Under the pieces are notes generated by a model. The model was not told where the DNA came from and ran no database searches. It worked only from the letters and a program-made list of their open reading frames with translations. DNA of 64,000 nucleotides from positions 91,613-155,612 of the forward strand of contig JAUSLJ010000001.1 of NCBI GenBank assembly GCA_030646715.1, written 5' to 3'. Source of the stretch: Agitococcus sp. (GTDB taxonomy: Bacteria > Pseudomonadota > Gammaproteobacteria > Pseudomonadales > Moraxellaceae). The position numbers were made by a program, and so were the translations under genes. Below are positions 1 through 8,870 of this stretch, piece by piece. Position 1 is the stretch's first letter. Each line of letters begins with the position of its first letter.

Positions 1-3000
1 GATAATTTCTTTGATCGTGTGGTGCGTTTTTCGATTGAGCAACGCTGGTTGGTGCTGTTGGCGTTTATCGGTTTGGCCGCTTTAGGCGTGTATAACTATT
101 TGCGTTTGCCGATAGATGCCGTCCCTGACATCACCAATGTCCAAGTGCAAATTAACACCGAAGCACAAGGTTACTCACCGTTGGAAGTCGAAAGCCGTTT
201 AAGTTTTCCGATTGAAACGGTGTTGGCGGGTTTGCCACATCTAAAAGAAACACGGTCATTATCGCGTTATGGTTTATCGCAAGTGACAGTGATTTTTGAT
301 GATGGCACGGACATATATTTTGCCCGTCAATTAGTCAGTGAACGCTTGCAAAGTGTGCGTAGCCAATTGCCTATAGGCTTGTCACCCGAATTAGGGCCCA
401 TCGCCACAGGTTTGGGCGAGATTTTTATGTACACGGTGGAAAATAAGCCAGACGCGCAGACAAAACTCACGCCCACCGAATTACGCACGGTACAAGATTG
501 GATTGTTAAGCCGCAATTACGCCAAGTAAAAGGCGTGACTGAGGTCAACACCGTTGGCGGTTATGTTAAACAATACCTTGTTGCGCCAAAACTCCATGAG
601 TTGCAGATGCGTGGTTTGTCAGTGCGTGATGTCATGCAAGCACTGGCCGCTAATAATGGTAACGTCGGCGCGGCTTATATCGAAAAATCGGGCGAGCAAT
701 ACCTTGTGCGATCACCGAATCAAATCACATCATTAGAAGAAATCGGCCAAATTGCCGTTAAAACAGTAGAAGGCCAAGTGATTCGTCTGAGTGATGTCGC
801 GACCGTCAGTTTAGGCCACGAGTTACGGACAGGTGCGGCGACTAAAGATACACAAGAAGTGGTCTTAGGCACAGTGTTTATGTTGATTGGTGAAAATTCA
901 CGCACGGTTTCCACGCGTGTTGCCGAAAAACTAGCGACAATTCAACCGAGTTTGCCTGAAGGAGTGATTGCCCAAACCGTCTATGACCGTACTACTTTAG
1001 TCGATGCCACCATCAACACCGTCAAAAAAAATCTGCTTGAAGGCGCATTATTAGTCATTGCCGTGTTGTTCGCTTTTTTAGGCCATTTACGCGCCGCACT
1101 GATTACCGCTTTAGTCATTCCCTTAGCGATGTTATTAACCATCACAGGTATGGTGACGAACCGGGTCAGTGCTAATTTAATGAGCTTAGGGGCATTGGAT
1201 TTTGGCATTATTATTGATGGCTCGGTGGTGATTGTTGAAAGTAGCTTACGAAAATTGGCCGAACGGCAACAGCATTTGGGGCGCATTCTCACCCGTAGTG
1301 AACGTTTTCATACCGTATTTGAGGCTTCCAAAGACTCACGCCAAGCCTTAATTTTTGGCCAATTGATTATCATGGTCGTGTATTTGCCTTTGCTCACGCT
1401 CACAGGTGTTGAGGGCAAAATGTTTATCCCGATGGCGTTAACGGTAGTGATGGCGTTAATGGCGGCGATGGTGTTGTCGGTAACCTTTGTACCTGCCGCC
1501 ATAGCAATGGTGACTACAGGCGCAATTAGCGAAACCGATAACCGATTGATGATTTATTTACGCAGCTTTTACCAGACTTTATTAACATGGGCTTTGAGTC
1601 ATCGTGTGCTGGTATTAGGCGGCGCAAGTGGCTTATTAGTGTTTTGTCTGTTATTAGCAACGCGTTTAGGTTCGGAGTTTATTCCTTCTTTAGATGAAGG
1701 TGATGTCGCTTTACATGCGCTCCGCATTCCCGGAACTTCACTGACACAAGCGGTACAGATGCAATATGCCCTCGAAGCAGAAATTAAAAAACTGCCCGAA
1801 GTGCAAACGATATTTGCCAAACTCGGTACGGCCGAAATAGCTACCGACCCCATGCCTCCCAGCGTCGCCGATAACTTTGTGATGCTTAAAGCGCGTAGTG
1901 ATTGGCCAAATCCTGATAAAAGCAAAGCCGAAGTGGTTGCTGATATTCAAGCGGCGGCAGAGCGTGTCGTCGGTAATAATTACGAATACACGCAACCGAT
2001 TCAAATGCGTTTTAACGAGTTGATTTCGGGTGTACGTTCCGATGTGGCGGTGAAAGTGTTTGGTGATGATATGGAGCAACTACTCGAAACAGGGGAGGCA
2101 ATAGCCGATGTATTGAACGACGTAGCAGGTGCAGCCGATGTCAAAGTCGAACAAGTGACAGGTTTGCCGATGCTAACATTACAACCAAAAAAAGAGGTGA
2201 TTGCCCGTTATGGTCTCGCGGTTGCCGATGTCCAAGCGGTCATCACTGGCTTAATTGCAGGTGAAAAAGCAGGTGAAGTGTTTGAAGGTGATAAACGTTT
2301 TGAGTTAATTGTGCGTTTACCCGAACAATTACGTCAAGATATTGACGTCTTAAAACGTATTCCCGTTCCTTTACCAAATAACAGTCAAGCCACTATTCCT
2401 TTAGCGGAGTTAGTCGATTTTCAAATCAGTACAGGGCCAAATCAAGTATCGCGCGAAAATGGCAAACGGAGAGTGGTTGTTACTGCCAATGTTCGTGGTC
2501 GAGATATTGGTTCTTTTGTTAATGATGCCCAACAACAAATTAGCACGCAAGTGACTGTTCCTACAGGTTATTGGCTCGGCTGGGGCGGCACATTTGAACA
2601 GTTACAATCAGCTCAACAACGCTTAATGATTGTCATTCCTGTGGCATTGTTGCTGATTCTGATTTTGTTATACGCCAGTTTGGGCAGCGTCTTGGATGGC
2701 TTATTAGTGTTTACAGGCGTGCCGTTAGCATTAACGGGCGGCATAGTGGCGTTGGCGTTGCGCGATATTCCCTTGTCTATTTCCGCAGGGGTAGGCTTTA
2801 TTGCCTTGTCGGGTGTCGCGGTACTCAACGGTTTAGTGATGTTAAGTGCTATTCGGCAACTTCGTGACAATGGCATGGACTTGCTACAAGCCGTACAACA
2901 AGGCGCAGTCAATCGTTTACGCCCCGTGTTAATGACAGCTTTGGTTGCCGCTTTGGGCTTTATTCCAATGGCAGTAAATGTCGGTATTGGTGCAGAAGTA

Positions 3001-3114
3001 CAACGGCCATTAGCCACAGTTGTCATTGGTGGCATTATTTCCGCGACTTTGTTGACGTTGATGGTGTTGCCAACTTTGTATTATTGGCTGCATCGACGTT
3101 TAGAGGTCATGTAG
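1..3114 (+). CDS. czcA: Heavy-metal efflux RND permease, CzcA/CusA family (5' end outside window)
   Basis: Inner-membrane proton-driven pump of the heavy-metal efflux (HME) branch of the RND superfamily, which works with a periplasmic adaptor and an outer-membrane channel to expel divalent or monovalent metal ions. The frame is open from base 1 and reads in continuity into the usual N-terminal family sequence (…VVRFSIEQRWLVLLAF), so the true start lies just upstream of the window and the GTG codons at 19 and 22 are probably internal. The TM4 signature DFGIIIDGSVVIVE (about nt 1198-1239) carries the acidic proton-relay residues typical of CzcA-type pumps. Two large periplasmic loops and the duplicated 6+6 TM layout fit the roughly 1040-residue family length. 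The adaptor and outer-membrane genes must lie upstream. Metal specificity (Co/Zn/Cd versus Cu/Ag) cannot be decided here. Confidence 0.93.
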   Translation, partial: DNFFDRVVRFSIEQRWLVLLAFIGLAALGVYNYLRLPIDAVPDITNVQVQINTEAQGYSPLEVESRLSFPIETVLAGLPHLKETRSLSRYGLSQVTVIFDDGTDIYFARQLVSERLQSVRSQLPIGLSPELGPIATGLGEIFMYTVENKPDAQTKLTPTELRTVQDWIVKPQLRQVKGVTEVNTVGGYVKQYLVAPKLHELQMRGLSVRDVMQALAANNGNVGAAYIEKSGEQYLVRSPNQITSLEEIGQIAVKTVEGQVIRLSDVATVSLGHELRTGAATKDTQEVVLGTVFMLIGENSRTVSTRVAEKLATIQPSLPEGVIAQTVYDRTTLVDATINTVKKNLLEGALLVIAVLFAFLGHLRAALITALVIPLAMLLTITGMVTNRVSANLMSLGALDFGIIIDGSVVIVESSLRKLAERQQHLGRILTRSERFHTVFEASKDSRQALIFGQLIIMVVYLPLLTLTGVEGKMFIPMALTVVMALMAAMVLSVTFVPAAIAMVTTGAISETDNRLMIYLRSFYQTLLTWALSHRVLVLGGASGLLVFCLLLATRLGSEFIPSLDEGDVALHALRIPGTSLTQAVQMQYALEAEIKKLPEVQTIFAKLGTAEIATDPMPPSVADNFVMLKARSDWPNPDKSKAEVVADIQAAAERVVGNNYEYTQPIQMRFNELISGVRSDVAVKVFGDDMEQLLETGEAIADVLNDVAGAADVKVEQVTGLPMLTLQPKKEVIARYGLAVADVQAVITGLIAGEKAGEVFEGDKRFELIVRLPEQLRQDIDVLKRIPVPLPNNSQATIPLAELVDFQISTGPNQVSRENGKRRVVVTANVRGRDIGSFVNDAQQQISTQVTVPTGYWLGWGGTFEQLQSAQQRLMIVIPVALLLILILLYASLGSVLDGLLVFTGVPLALTGGIVALALRDIPLSISAGVGFIALSGVAVLNGLVMLSAIRQLRDNGMDLLQAVQQGAVNRLRPVLMTALVAALGFIPMAVNVGIGAEVQRPLATVVIGGIISATLLTLMVLPTLYYWLHRRLEVM

Positions 3115-3202
3115 CTCCTCCACCTGATAAGGGGGAGGTTGGGAGGGGGTTATTTGTCATGACGCAGAACCCCGCCCTAACCCTCCCCTTGACAAGGGAG
3201 GG
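3115..3202. repeat. Paired-hairpin G/C-rich intergenic repeat, copy A
   Basis: Immediately after the RND pump stop codon come two hairpins: a CTCC(TCCACC) arm pairing with GGGGGAG around 3115-3137, and CCCTCCCCTT pairing with AAGGGAGGG around 3181-3202. They are separated by G-rich then C-rich tails, so the two units are in opposite orientation, like a REP pair. The same architecture recurs at 7071-7195 and 31143-31233. It may act as a transcription or mRNA-stability boundary. No gene is credible in 3115-3313. Confidence 0.75.
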
Positions 3203-3313
3203 AATATTTTTTGTCGGTGAAAATCTCCCACAACATCCACAAGTTACGCTACAATTATTCGTTTATAGTGCCGTAGCATGGGTGATCACCTAACGCTGAC
3301 CGAGTAACGTTTT

Positions 3314-3892
3314 ATGCTGTTAATGATTGATAATTACGACTCTTTTACCTATAACATCGTCCAGTATTTAGGCGAGTTAGGTCAAGATGTGCGTGTGTTT
3401 CGCAACGACGAAATAACTTTAGCCGACATAGAAGCCCTCAATCCGCAACATATTGTCATTTCGCCAGGCCCTTGCTCCCCTAATGAAGCAGGTGTATCAA
3501 TGGCGGTGATTCAACATTTTGCAGGAAAAATTCCTGTATTGGGCGTGTGTTTAGGTCATCAAAGTATCGGCCAAGTGTTTGGTGGTGATGTCATTCGCGC
3601 ACGCCAAGTGATGCACGGTAAAACATCACCGATTCATCATAAAAATGTCGGCGTATTTCGCGGCTTAAATAATCCCTTAATAGCCACTCGTTATCATTCC
3701 TTAATTATTGATAAAAATACCTTGCCCGATTGTTTAGAAATTACCGCATGGACAGAATTAGAAGATGGTTCAGTTGATGAAATCATGGGCGTACGTCATA
3801 AAACCTTAGCGGTAGAGGGTGTACAGTTTCACCCAGAGTCAATATTGACCGAACAAGGCCATGATTTATTAAAGAATTTTTTGGAGGCTTGA
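3314..3892 (+). CDS. trpG: Anthranilate synthase component II (glutamine amidotransferase)
   Basis: Glutaminase subunit that supplies ammonia to TrpE for anthranilate synthesis, and in many gammaproteobacteria also to PabB for aminodeoxychorismate. The 192-residue protein is a class I amidotransferase. The nucleophile Cys79 is in GVCLGHQ, and the His173/Glu175 pair is in FHPES near the C terminus. The N terminus [12 protein letters not shown] is typical of TrpG/PabA. It is the first gene of trpG-trpD-trpC. trpE is not in the window, as is usual in Pseudomonas and Acinetobacter relatives where trpE lies elsewhere. A dual trp/pab role is likely but cannot be shown from sequence. Confidence 0.95.
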   Translation: MLLMIDNYDSFTYNIVQYLGELGQDVRVFRNDEITLADIEALNPQHIVISPGPCSPNEAGVSMAVIQHFAGKIPVLGVCLGHQSIGQVFGGDVIRARQVMHGKTSPIHHKNVGVFRGLNNPLIATRYHSLIIDKNTLPDCLEITAWTELEDGSVDEIMGVRHKTLAVEGVQFHPESILTEQGHDLLKNFLEA

Positions 3893-3897
3893 TAGAG

Positions 3898-4944
3898 ATG
3901 GATATTAAATCAGCCCTCGCCAAAATTATCGGGCACCAAGATTTAAGTCTTGCCGAAATGCAAGACGTGATGCGTTCCATTATGACGGGTGAATGTACGC
4001 CCGTACAAATTGCCGCTTTTTTAGTGGCTTTACGGATGAAAGGCGAATCTTTAGATGAGATTGAAGGCGCTGTGCGCGTCATGCGTGAGCTTTGTACGCC
4101 CGTTGTTTTAGCGGCACAACATCATGTGGTTGATATTGTTGGTACAGGTGGAGATGGCGCAAATTTATTTAATGTCTCTACTGCTTCGTCGTTTGTTGTT
4201 GCAGCCGCGGGGGCGATTGTCGCCAAACATGGTAATCGTGCCGTGTCCTCTAAAAGTGGCAGTGCCGATGTTTTAGAAGCCGCAGGCATTAATTTGCAAT
4301 TAACTGCAGAACAAACCGCGCGTGCCATTGATAGCATTGGTGTCGGTTTTATGTTTGCCGTCAATCATCATACCGCCATGCGTCATGCTATTGCACCGCG
4401 TCGAGAGTTGGGCATTCGCACCTTGTTTAATGTTTTAGGGCCCTTAACCAATCCCGCAGGTGTCAAACGGCAAGTTTTAGGTGTGTATGACCGAGCATGG
4501 TGTCGGCCATTGGCAGAAGTTTTGGGGCGTTTAGGCAGTGAGCACGTTTTAGTAGTTCATGCTCAAGATGGCCTTGATGAGTTAAGTTTGGCTGCGCCAA
4601 GCTATGTTGCCGAGCTAAAAAATGGCCAAGTGCATGAATATTTACTTAATCCCGAAGATGTTGGCTTAAAAACGCAATCATTAGACGGTTTAATGGTAGA
4701 TAATGTCGCTCAATCACTGGCGTTGCTTGAAGATGCTTTAGGCAAGCGCAAAACGCCAGCAGCCGTGAAAGCCGCGGATATCATCGCCTATAATGCAGGT
4801 GCTGCATTGTATGTTGCCGGAACGGCATCCTCCATTAAGCAAGGTGTATTGATGGCAGAAGATGCCATTCATAGTGGTTTAGCTTTAGAAAAGTTAGTTG
4901 CTTTGCGTGATTTTAGTCGGACTTTTATCGCTGCTTCAGCCTAA
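3898..4944 (+). CDS. trpD: Anthranilate phosphoribosyltransferase
   Basis: Transfers the phosphoribosyl group from PRPP to anthranilate, the second step of tryptophan synthesis. I chose the ATG at 3898, which follows a strong TTGGAGG ribosome site at 3881-3887. A TTG at 3889 overlaps the trpG stop and is less likely. The resulting 348 residues fit the family. The PRPP-binding GTGGDG loop lies near residues 82-87, followed by NVSTASS, the [15 protein letters not shown] segment near residue 110, and the anthranilate-site HHTAMRHA…RRELGIRT region. It is probably co-transcribed with trpG (5-bp gap) and trpC. Confidence 0.96.
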   Translation: MDIKSALAKIIGHQDLSLAEMQDVMRSIMTGECTPVQIAAFLVALRMKGESLDEIEGAVRVMRELCTPVVLAAQHHVVDIVGTGGDGANLFNVSTASSFVVAAAGAIVAKHGNRAVSSKSGSADVLEAAGINLQLTAEQTARAIDSIGVGFMFAVNHHTAMRHAIAPRRELGIRTLFNVLGPLTNPAGVKRQVLGVYDRAWCRPLAEVLGRLGSEHVLVVHAQDGLDELSLAAPSYVAELKNGQVHEYLLNPEDVGLKTQSLDGLMVDNVAQSLALLEDALGKRKTPAAVKAADIIAYNAGAALYVAGTASSIKQGVLMAEDAIHSGLALEKLVALRDFSRTFIAASA

Positions 4945-4962
4945 TGACATTAGATTAATATT

Positions 4963-5784
4963 ATGACTGCTCATATTTTAGCAACGATTCTGCACCGTAA
5001 AGTGGAAGAAGTTGAAATTCGACAACGGCAGATTTCTTTTGCCTCGCAAGAAGGGCGTGCGCGTACTTCTATGCCTGTCCGTGGTTTTTATAGTGCTCTC
5101 AAGCGTCGCGCTGATAAAGGCGAGCCTGCGGTGATTGCTGAAATCAAAAAAGCGTCGCCTTCTAAAGGTGTGATTCGCGAGAATTTTGTCCCTGCTGATA
5201 TTGCTCGTAGTTACGAAAAAGCGGGTGCCGCTTGTTTATCGGTATTAACGGATGTTGATTTTTTTCAAGGTGCGGACAGTTATTTACAATCGGCACGCTT
5301 TTCATGTTCCTTGCCCGTGTTACGCAAAGATTTTATCGTAGATCCCTATCAAATTGTTGAAGCGCGAGCAATTGGTGCGGATGCGGTGTTATTGATTGTT
5401 AGTGCGCTTAACGATAGTCAATTAGCAGATTTTTATGCTATTGCGGTAGATTTTGGCTTGGATGTATTAGTAGAAGTTCACAGTCAAAGTGAATTAGACC
5501 GAGCGTTAAAGCTACCCGTGCCGATGATTGGTATTAATAATCGTAATTTAAAAACCTTCCAAGTGAGTTTAAATACCACGTTAGCGTTGATGCGTTCTGT
5601 GCCTAAAGACCGCATGATTGTCACCGAAAGTGGTATTTTAAATCCCAGTGATGTCATGCTTATGCAAGCCAACGGTATTAATGCGTTCTTGGTGGGGGAG
5701 GCATTTATGCGCGCTCCCGAACCTGGCGATGCGTTAAAAGAGTTATTTTTCCCCCAGCGTCGCGTTAGCGGGTCCCAAAGATAA
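4963..5784 (+). CDS. trpC: Indole-3-glycerol-phosphate synthase
   Basis: Converts CdRP to indole-3-glycerol phosphate with loss of CO2 and water. It is a monofunctional (beta/alpha)8 barrel of 273 residues, not fused to TrpF as in E. coli. Catalytic elements are visible: Lys62 in [11 protein letters not shown], Lys122 in LRKDF, Glu172 in LVEVHS, Asn193 in GINNRNL and Glu222 in VTESGI. Its last 20 bp overlap the 3' end of the convergent crp gene, so the two transcripts are antisense at their ends and no separate terminator is visible between them. Confidence 0.96.
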   Translation: MTAHILATILHRKVEEVEIRQRQISFASQEGRARTSMPVRGFYSALKRRADKGEPAVIAEIKKASPSKGVIRENFVPADIARSYEKAGAACLSVLTDVDFFQGADSYLQSARFSCSLPVLRKDFIVDPYQIVEARAIGADAVLLIVSALNDSQLADFYAIAVDFGLDVLVEVHSQSELDRALKLPVPMIGINNRNLKTFQVSLNTTLALMRSVPKDRMIVTESGILNPSDVMLMQANGINAFLVGEAFMRAPEPGDALKELFFPQRRVSGSQR

Positions 5785-6400
5785 CCATTGTTTTACCTTT
5801 GACACCAATCAGTCCTTGGTCTTCTAAGGACTTTAATACCCGTCCAACCATCTCGCGTGAACAGCCAACGATACGACCAATTTCCTGACGAGTGACACGA
5901 ATTTGCATCCCGTCAGGATGTGTCATGGCATCGGGTTGTTTCGATAAATCCAATAAACAACGGGCAACACGCCCCGTGACATCTAAGAAGGCTAAATCAC
6001 TGACTTTACGTGTCGTTGCCCGTAAACGTCCTGCCATTTGCGCGGATAAAGCAAACATTAAGCCCGCATCTTGCCGCGCCATTTCTCTAAACTTGCGATA
6101 GCTGATTTCGGCAATTTCGCAGGTGGTTTTGGCACGAATCCATGCACTACGGACAGGCTTTTCTTCAAACAAACCCATTTCGCCAAAAAAATCGCCAACG
6201 TTAAGATAAGCGACGACCATTTCTCGGCCTTCACTGTCTTCAATCACCACGGACACTGAGCCTTTAACAATAAAGAATAATGAGTCGGAAGCATCGCCTG
6301 CATGAACGATGGCTGTTCGTACAGGATATTGACGAATATGACATTGTTCTAAGAATGACTGTAAATGAGGAATACGATCAAGAGCAGGTGTAATGGCCAT
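5765..6400 (-). CDS. crp: Cyclic-AMP receptor protein (Crp/Vfr type)
   Basis: Global transcription regulator of 211 residues, the length of E. coli Crp and Pseudomonas Vfr. The N-terminal cyclic-nucleotide fold includes the phosphate-binding cassette FFGEMGLF…RSAW (Gly73-Glu74, Arg84-Ser85), matching the cAMP-contacting residues of Crp. The C-terminal helix-turn-helix has [11 protein letters not shown] (about 180-190), nearly identical to the Crp recognition helix, so TGTGA-type targets are expected. The ATG at 6400 is followed directly by [14 protein letters not shown], a Vfr-like start. It is transcribed away from yhfA, the same divergent pairing as in E. coli. Confidence 0.94.
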   Translation of the reverse strand: MAITPALDRIPHLQSFLEQCHIRQYPVRTAIVHAGDASDSLFFIVKGSVSVVIEDSEGREMVVAYLNVGDFFGEMGLFEEKPVRSAWIRAKTTCEIAEISYRKFREMARQDAGLMFALSAQMAGRLRATTRKVSDLAFLDVTGRVARCLLDLSKQPDAMTHPDGMQIRVTRQEIGRIVGCSREMVGRVLKSLEDQGLIGVKGKTMVIFGTR

Positions 6401-6419
6401 TAAGAGTGTCCTAATCAGT

Positions 6420-6454
6420 TAGACTTATATTTATTGTCATATAATAAGTCTAAT
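6420..6454. promoter_or_regulatory. Inverted repeat in the crp-yhfA divergent promoter region
   Basis: TTAGACTTAT (6420-6429) and ATAAGTCTAA (6445-6454) form a perfect 10-bp inverted repeat with a 15-bp spacer, starting 20 bp upstream of the crp start codon. A TATAAT hexamer lies at 6441-6446 on the plus strand, facing yhfA. The symmetry suggests an operator, or a hairpin in a yhfA leader. It does not resemble the TGTGA-N6-TCACA Crp consensus, so Crp autoregulation through it is not supported. Confidence 0.5.
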
Positions 6455-6627
6455 AACTGACAAAGACAGGTTTTTTTATTGCGAAATTGAGAAATAATCC
6501 TCAACAAATAGATGGCGCGTACAAAAAATGTCTGGATTTAAGCGATTTTGACAATGGTATGTCGTCAAAAATGACAATGTCCCTTAATATCACGCCGTAT
6601 CCCGTATTTTTAAAGGTGAGATTTTTA

Positions 6628-7047
6628 ATGCAAGCAAGTGTGCAATGGGTAAAAGATGTATCTTTTGTGGTTGAGTCTGGCAGTGGCCATGCCGTTGTTA
6701 TTGATGGCTCTCCTGAATACGGTGGCCGCAACATTGGTGCACGACCTATGGAGTTACTACTGATGGGCTTAGGGGGTTGTGCGTCGTTTGATGTCGTCAC
6801 CATCTTGAAAAAAGCGCGTCAGCACATTACCGATGTTCGTGCCGAGTTAACAGCAGAACGTGCCGATGCTATTCCTGCGGTGTTCACCAAAATTCATTTG
6901 CATTTTGTGATTACAGGCATTGATTTAAAGGAAAATCAGGTGAAAAAAGCCGTTGAATTGTCTGCTGAAAAATATTGTTCAGCGTCAGCAATGTTAAGTG
7001 CGGGTGGCGTGGAAATTACCCATGATTATGAGATTTTAGCGGCATAG
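6628..7047 (+). CDS. yhfA: OsmC/Ohr-family protein, YhfA type
   Basis: Small OsmC-fold protein of 139 residues. I chose the ATG at 6628, preceded by AAAGGTGAG at about 6612-6620, because homologues begin with a motif like MQASVQWVKD. The longer upstream reading (to 6487) lacks family sequence. Visible features include the LMGLGGCASFDVV segment and the SAEKYCSASAML segment, holding the two cysteines typical of OsmC-like redox proteins. OsmC/Ohr members reduce organic hydroperoxides, but the cellular role of the YhfA subgroup is not established. The gene is divergent from crp, as in enterobacteria. Confidence 0.9.
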   Translation: MQASVQWVKDVSFVVESGSGHAVVIDGSPEYGGRNIGARPMELLLMGLGGCASFDVVTILKKARQHITDVRAELTAERADAIPAVFTKIHLHFVITGIDLKENQVKKAVELSAEKYCSASAMLSAGGVEITHDYEILAA

Positions 7048-7070
7048 TTTTGCGGTTAACGCTTGTTTGA

Positions 7071-7195
7071 ATCCCCCAGCCCCCTTTTGATAAAGGGGGG
7101 GCTATTCGCTTATCTTTTAAAAGGCAAAGGATGAAACTATCCAGCATGGCGCATGGAAAAGTCCCCCTCTTTGTTAAAGAGGGGTTAGGGGAGAT
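7071..7195. repeat. Paired-hairpin G/C-rich intergenic repeat, copy B
   Basis: Two hairpins between convergent yhfA and the DUF4442 gene: AGCCCCCTTT/AAAGGGGGGGCT at 7078-7103, and CCCCTCTTT/AAAGAGGGG at about 7164-7184, followed by a GGTTAGGGGAG tail. The arrangement matches copies A and C. The position between convergent genes suggests it can serve as a bidirectional transcription boundary. Confidence 0.75.
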
Positions 7196-7666
7196 TTATG
7201 CTTTTGGCTTTTTCTTTCGTACATACAGCGTTTTGAGCACACGAGCGACCACTAAACCATCTTCACCTAAAACTTCAATTGGATATTCAGGATAAACTGC
7301 GTTACCACTTTCCGCTGCGACACGGACACGCTCTATTTCTTCTTTGCTTAAACGAAAATGCGCTTTGACGGTTCCCCGTCCCGGAGCAATAAAATCAATA
7401 TTCGCCGCTTTATCCCACACAATATAGTCTTTGCCGAGGTTCTCCATGAGCATGACCATAAAGAAGGGGTCGGTCATGGCATACAAACTGCCGCCAAAAT
7501 GCGTGCCGACATAGTTTTTATTGCCACGATAGAGTGGCATACGCACATCAATGGCCAAAAAATCATCGCTGATATGCTCAACGCGAATACCTGCACCTAA
7601 AAAGGGCAAGTAAGTATTGAGAAAAAAGTGCAGTTTGCGTGTTTTTGTGAACAAAGAGTCAAACAT
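7196..7666 (-). CDS. DUF4442 hotdog-fold thioesterase-like protein
   Basis: A 156-residue hotdog-fold protein of the DUF4442 family, related to PaaI/YiiD-type acyl-CoA thioesterases. The central THFGGSLYAMTDPFFMVML segment corresponds to the hotdog helix that usually holds the active-site region, followed by IDFIAPGRG and a C-terminal LKTLYVRKKK strand. Substrate is unknown. It overlaps the 3' end of the upstream coq7 gene by 8 bp and is therefore probably translated from the coq7 transcript. A lipid or quinone-precursor role is only suggested by that neighbour. Confidence 0.8.
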   Translation of the reverse strand: MFDSLFTKTRKLHFFLNTYLPFLGAGIRVEHISDDFLAIDVRMPLYRGNKNYVGTHFGGSLYAMTDPFFMVMLMENLGKDYIVWDKAANIDFIAPGRGTVKAHFRLSKEEIERVRVAAESGNAVYPEYPIEVLGEDGLVVARVLKTLYVRKKKPKA

Positions 7667-8297
7667 AAAAGCTCGTTTTCGTCATGATTTTAGAAATCAT
7701 GCCCATTAAATGTTTAATAGGCGGTGGCAATTCTGCGCCACCTGCATCTTGCGCCTGTTGCCGATGTTGGTCTTCGTCTTGGTGCATTTGCGTCAAAATG
7801 GCGTGTGTGCGTTCATCGTTAATGGGAATGCGCTGTAAATGATCCTCTAAATGGCTACACACTTGTTTTTCGGTTTCAACGACAAAGCCTAAACTCCATT
7901 TGTCGCCCGCAATGCCAGCCGCTGCGCCAATACCAAACGATAAGCCATACCATAAGGGATTCAGGACACTAGGTTTGCTGTTGAGCTCATGCAGACGATC
8001 TTCACACCACGCCAGATGGTCTTGCTCTTCCAGTGCCGCCTGTTGCATTTCTTCACGTACCGTTGGCAGTTTGGCGGTTAACGCTTGGCCGTGATACAAG
8101 GCTTGGGCGCAAACCTCGCCACTGTGATTCACCCGCATTAAACCTGCGACTTCGGTTTGTTGTTCGGCTGTTAATGTCAGTGTTTCGTGAGGATTAGCAG
8201 GGTTTGGACGTAAGGCGGCAGTGGCGTTGGGTGTTAGTGTACGCAACACTTGATCCGCATGATTGATGAGTTTGTCGGCGAGGGTGTAATGTCTCAT
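7659..8297 (-). CDS. coq7: Demethoxyubiquinone hydroxylase Coq7
   Basis: Di-iron monooxygenase that hydroxylates the ubiquinone precursor at C6, the last hydroxylation in the pathway, and replaces UbiF in many gammaproteobacteria. The 212-residue protein shows the carboxylate-bridged di-iron ligands: Glu61 in VNHSGEV, Glu91 and His94 in LEEQDH, Glu143 in ETEKQV, and Glu175 and His178 in DEDQH. The helical, membrane-associated form and length match the bacterial Coq7 family. It precedes and overlaps the DUF4442 gene on the minus strand. Confidence 0.94.
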   Translation of the reverse strand: MRHYTLADKLINHADQVLRTLTPNATAALRPNPANPHETLTLTAEQQTEVAGLMRVNHSGEVCAQALYHGQALTAKLPTVREEMQQAALEEQDHLAWCEDRLHELNSKPSVLNPLWYGLSFGIGAAAGIAGDKWSLGFVVETEKQVCSHLEDHLQRIPINDERTHAILTQMHQDEDQHRQQAQDAGGAELPPPIKHLMGMISKIMTKTSFYV

Positions 8298-8332
8298 GGG
8301 TACTTACCTGTCAAAATATTTACCGTTAGTTT

Positions 8333-8674
8333 TTAACCTGGAGGCCAACTCAAACGACGGCCTGCTAATAAATGCAGATGTATATGATAAACGCTCTGGC
8401 CGCCATCCGCATTACAGTTCATCACCACGCGATAGCCTGATTCGGCAACATCTAACTCTTTAGCAATGAGCGTCGCCGTAGAAATTAACTCACCCAACAG
8501 AGCCGCTTCACTCATGGGTACATCATTTAGGGTGGTGTAGTGAATTTTCGGAATAATTAAAATATGGGTAGGTGCTTGGGGAAATAAATCATGAAAAGCG
8601 ATGACGCGTTCATTTTCAAAAGCAATTTTGGCGTTGATGCTTTTATTAGCAATTTTACAAAACATACAGTCCAT
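8333..8674 (-). CDS. hinT: HIT-family purine nucleoside phosphoramidase (HinT-like)
   Basis: Histidine-triad protein of 113 residues that hydrolyses AMP-linked phosphoramidates and aminoacyl-adenylates in characterised relatives. It starts MDCMFCKIAN, with the CxxC near the N terminus, and ends with the HxHxH signature HIHLHLLAGR (about residues 97-106). Two ATGs occur in tandem. I chose the second (8674) because AGGA on the minus strand then sits 7 bases upstream. It lies between coq7 and the divergent glnA regulatory region. Confidence 0.92.
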   Translation of the reverse strand: MDCMFCKIANKSINAKIAFENERVIAFHDLFPQAPTHILIIPKIHYTTLNDVPMSEAALLGELISTATLIAKELDVAESGYRVVMNCNADGGQSVYHIHLHLLAGRRLSWPPG

Positions 8675-8745
8675 CATTCTGTCCTAATCTTTAAAGTGAA
8701 GAGACTAACTTACCTTGCCAATCATGTGGCGACAACTTCTATTTT

Positions 8746-8792
8746 TGCTCTAATTTGGTGCGATATTTTTATTTTTGAGGTTTTTTGGTGCG
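8746..8792 (+). promoter_or_regulatory. Two NtrC-like enhancer sites upstream of glnA
   Basis: TGCTCTAATTTGGTGCG at 8746-8762 resembles the NtrC (NRI) dyad GCACY-N5-TGGTGC, with both half-sites recognisable. TGAGGTTTTTTGGTGCG at 8776-8792 has one strong half-site, TTGGTGC. Their centres are 30 bp apart, about three helical turns. They lie roughly 97 and 127 bp upstream of the predicted sigma-54 start site, close to the -108/-140 placement of the E. coli glnAp2 enhancer. This supports NtrB/NtrC control of glnA but is sequence inference only. Confidence 0.65.
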
Positions 8793-8854
8793 TTTTGTTG
8801 GGTGAAATAGTCGGAAATGATGCGTTTACAAAGCGTTTCTTATTGTTGTTGAAC

Positions 8855-8870
8855 TGGCATAGTAATTGCT
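8855..8870 (+). promoter_or_regulatory. Sigma-54 (RpoN) -24/-12 promoter for glnA
   Basis: TGGCATAGTAATTGCT matches the sigma-54 consensus TGGCAC-N5-TTGCW. The invariant GG and GC are separated by exactly 10 bp and only one base of the -24 box is off consensus (T for C). Transcription would start near 8881, giving a leader of about 260 nt before the glnA ATG. The upstream NtrC-like pair makes nitrogen-limitation control likely. Confidence 0.75.

Noticed and set aside
1738..2079. Antisense open frames inside the RND genes and other long genes
   Set aside because: They are shadow frames opposite strongly conserved coding sequence, with no ribosome site or recognisable product.
3084..3293. Open frame of 69 codons spanning the end of the RND gene and the repeat
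   Set aside because: It starts inside the RND gene in another frame and its product is translated palindromic repeat; there is no ribosome site or family resemblance.
6420..6454. Crp autoregulatory site
   Set aside because: The arms are TTAGACTTAT-type, without TGTGA/TCACA half-sites at the right spacing.
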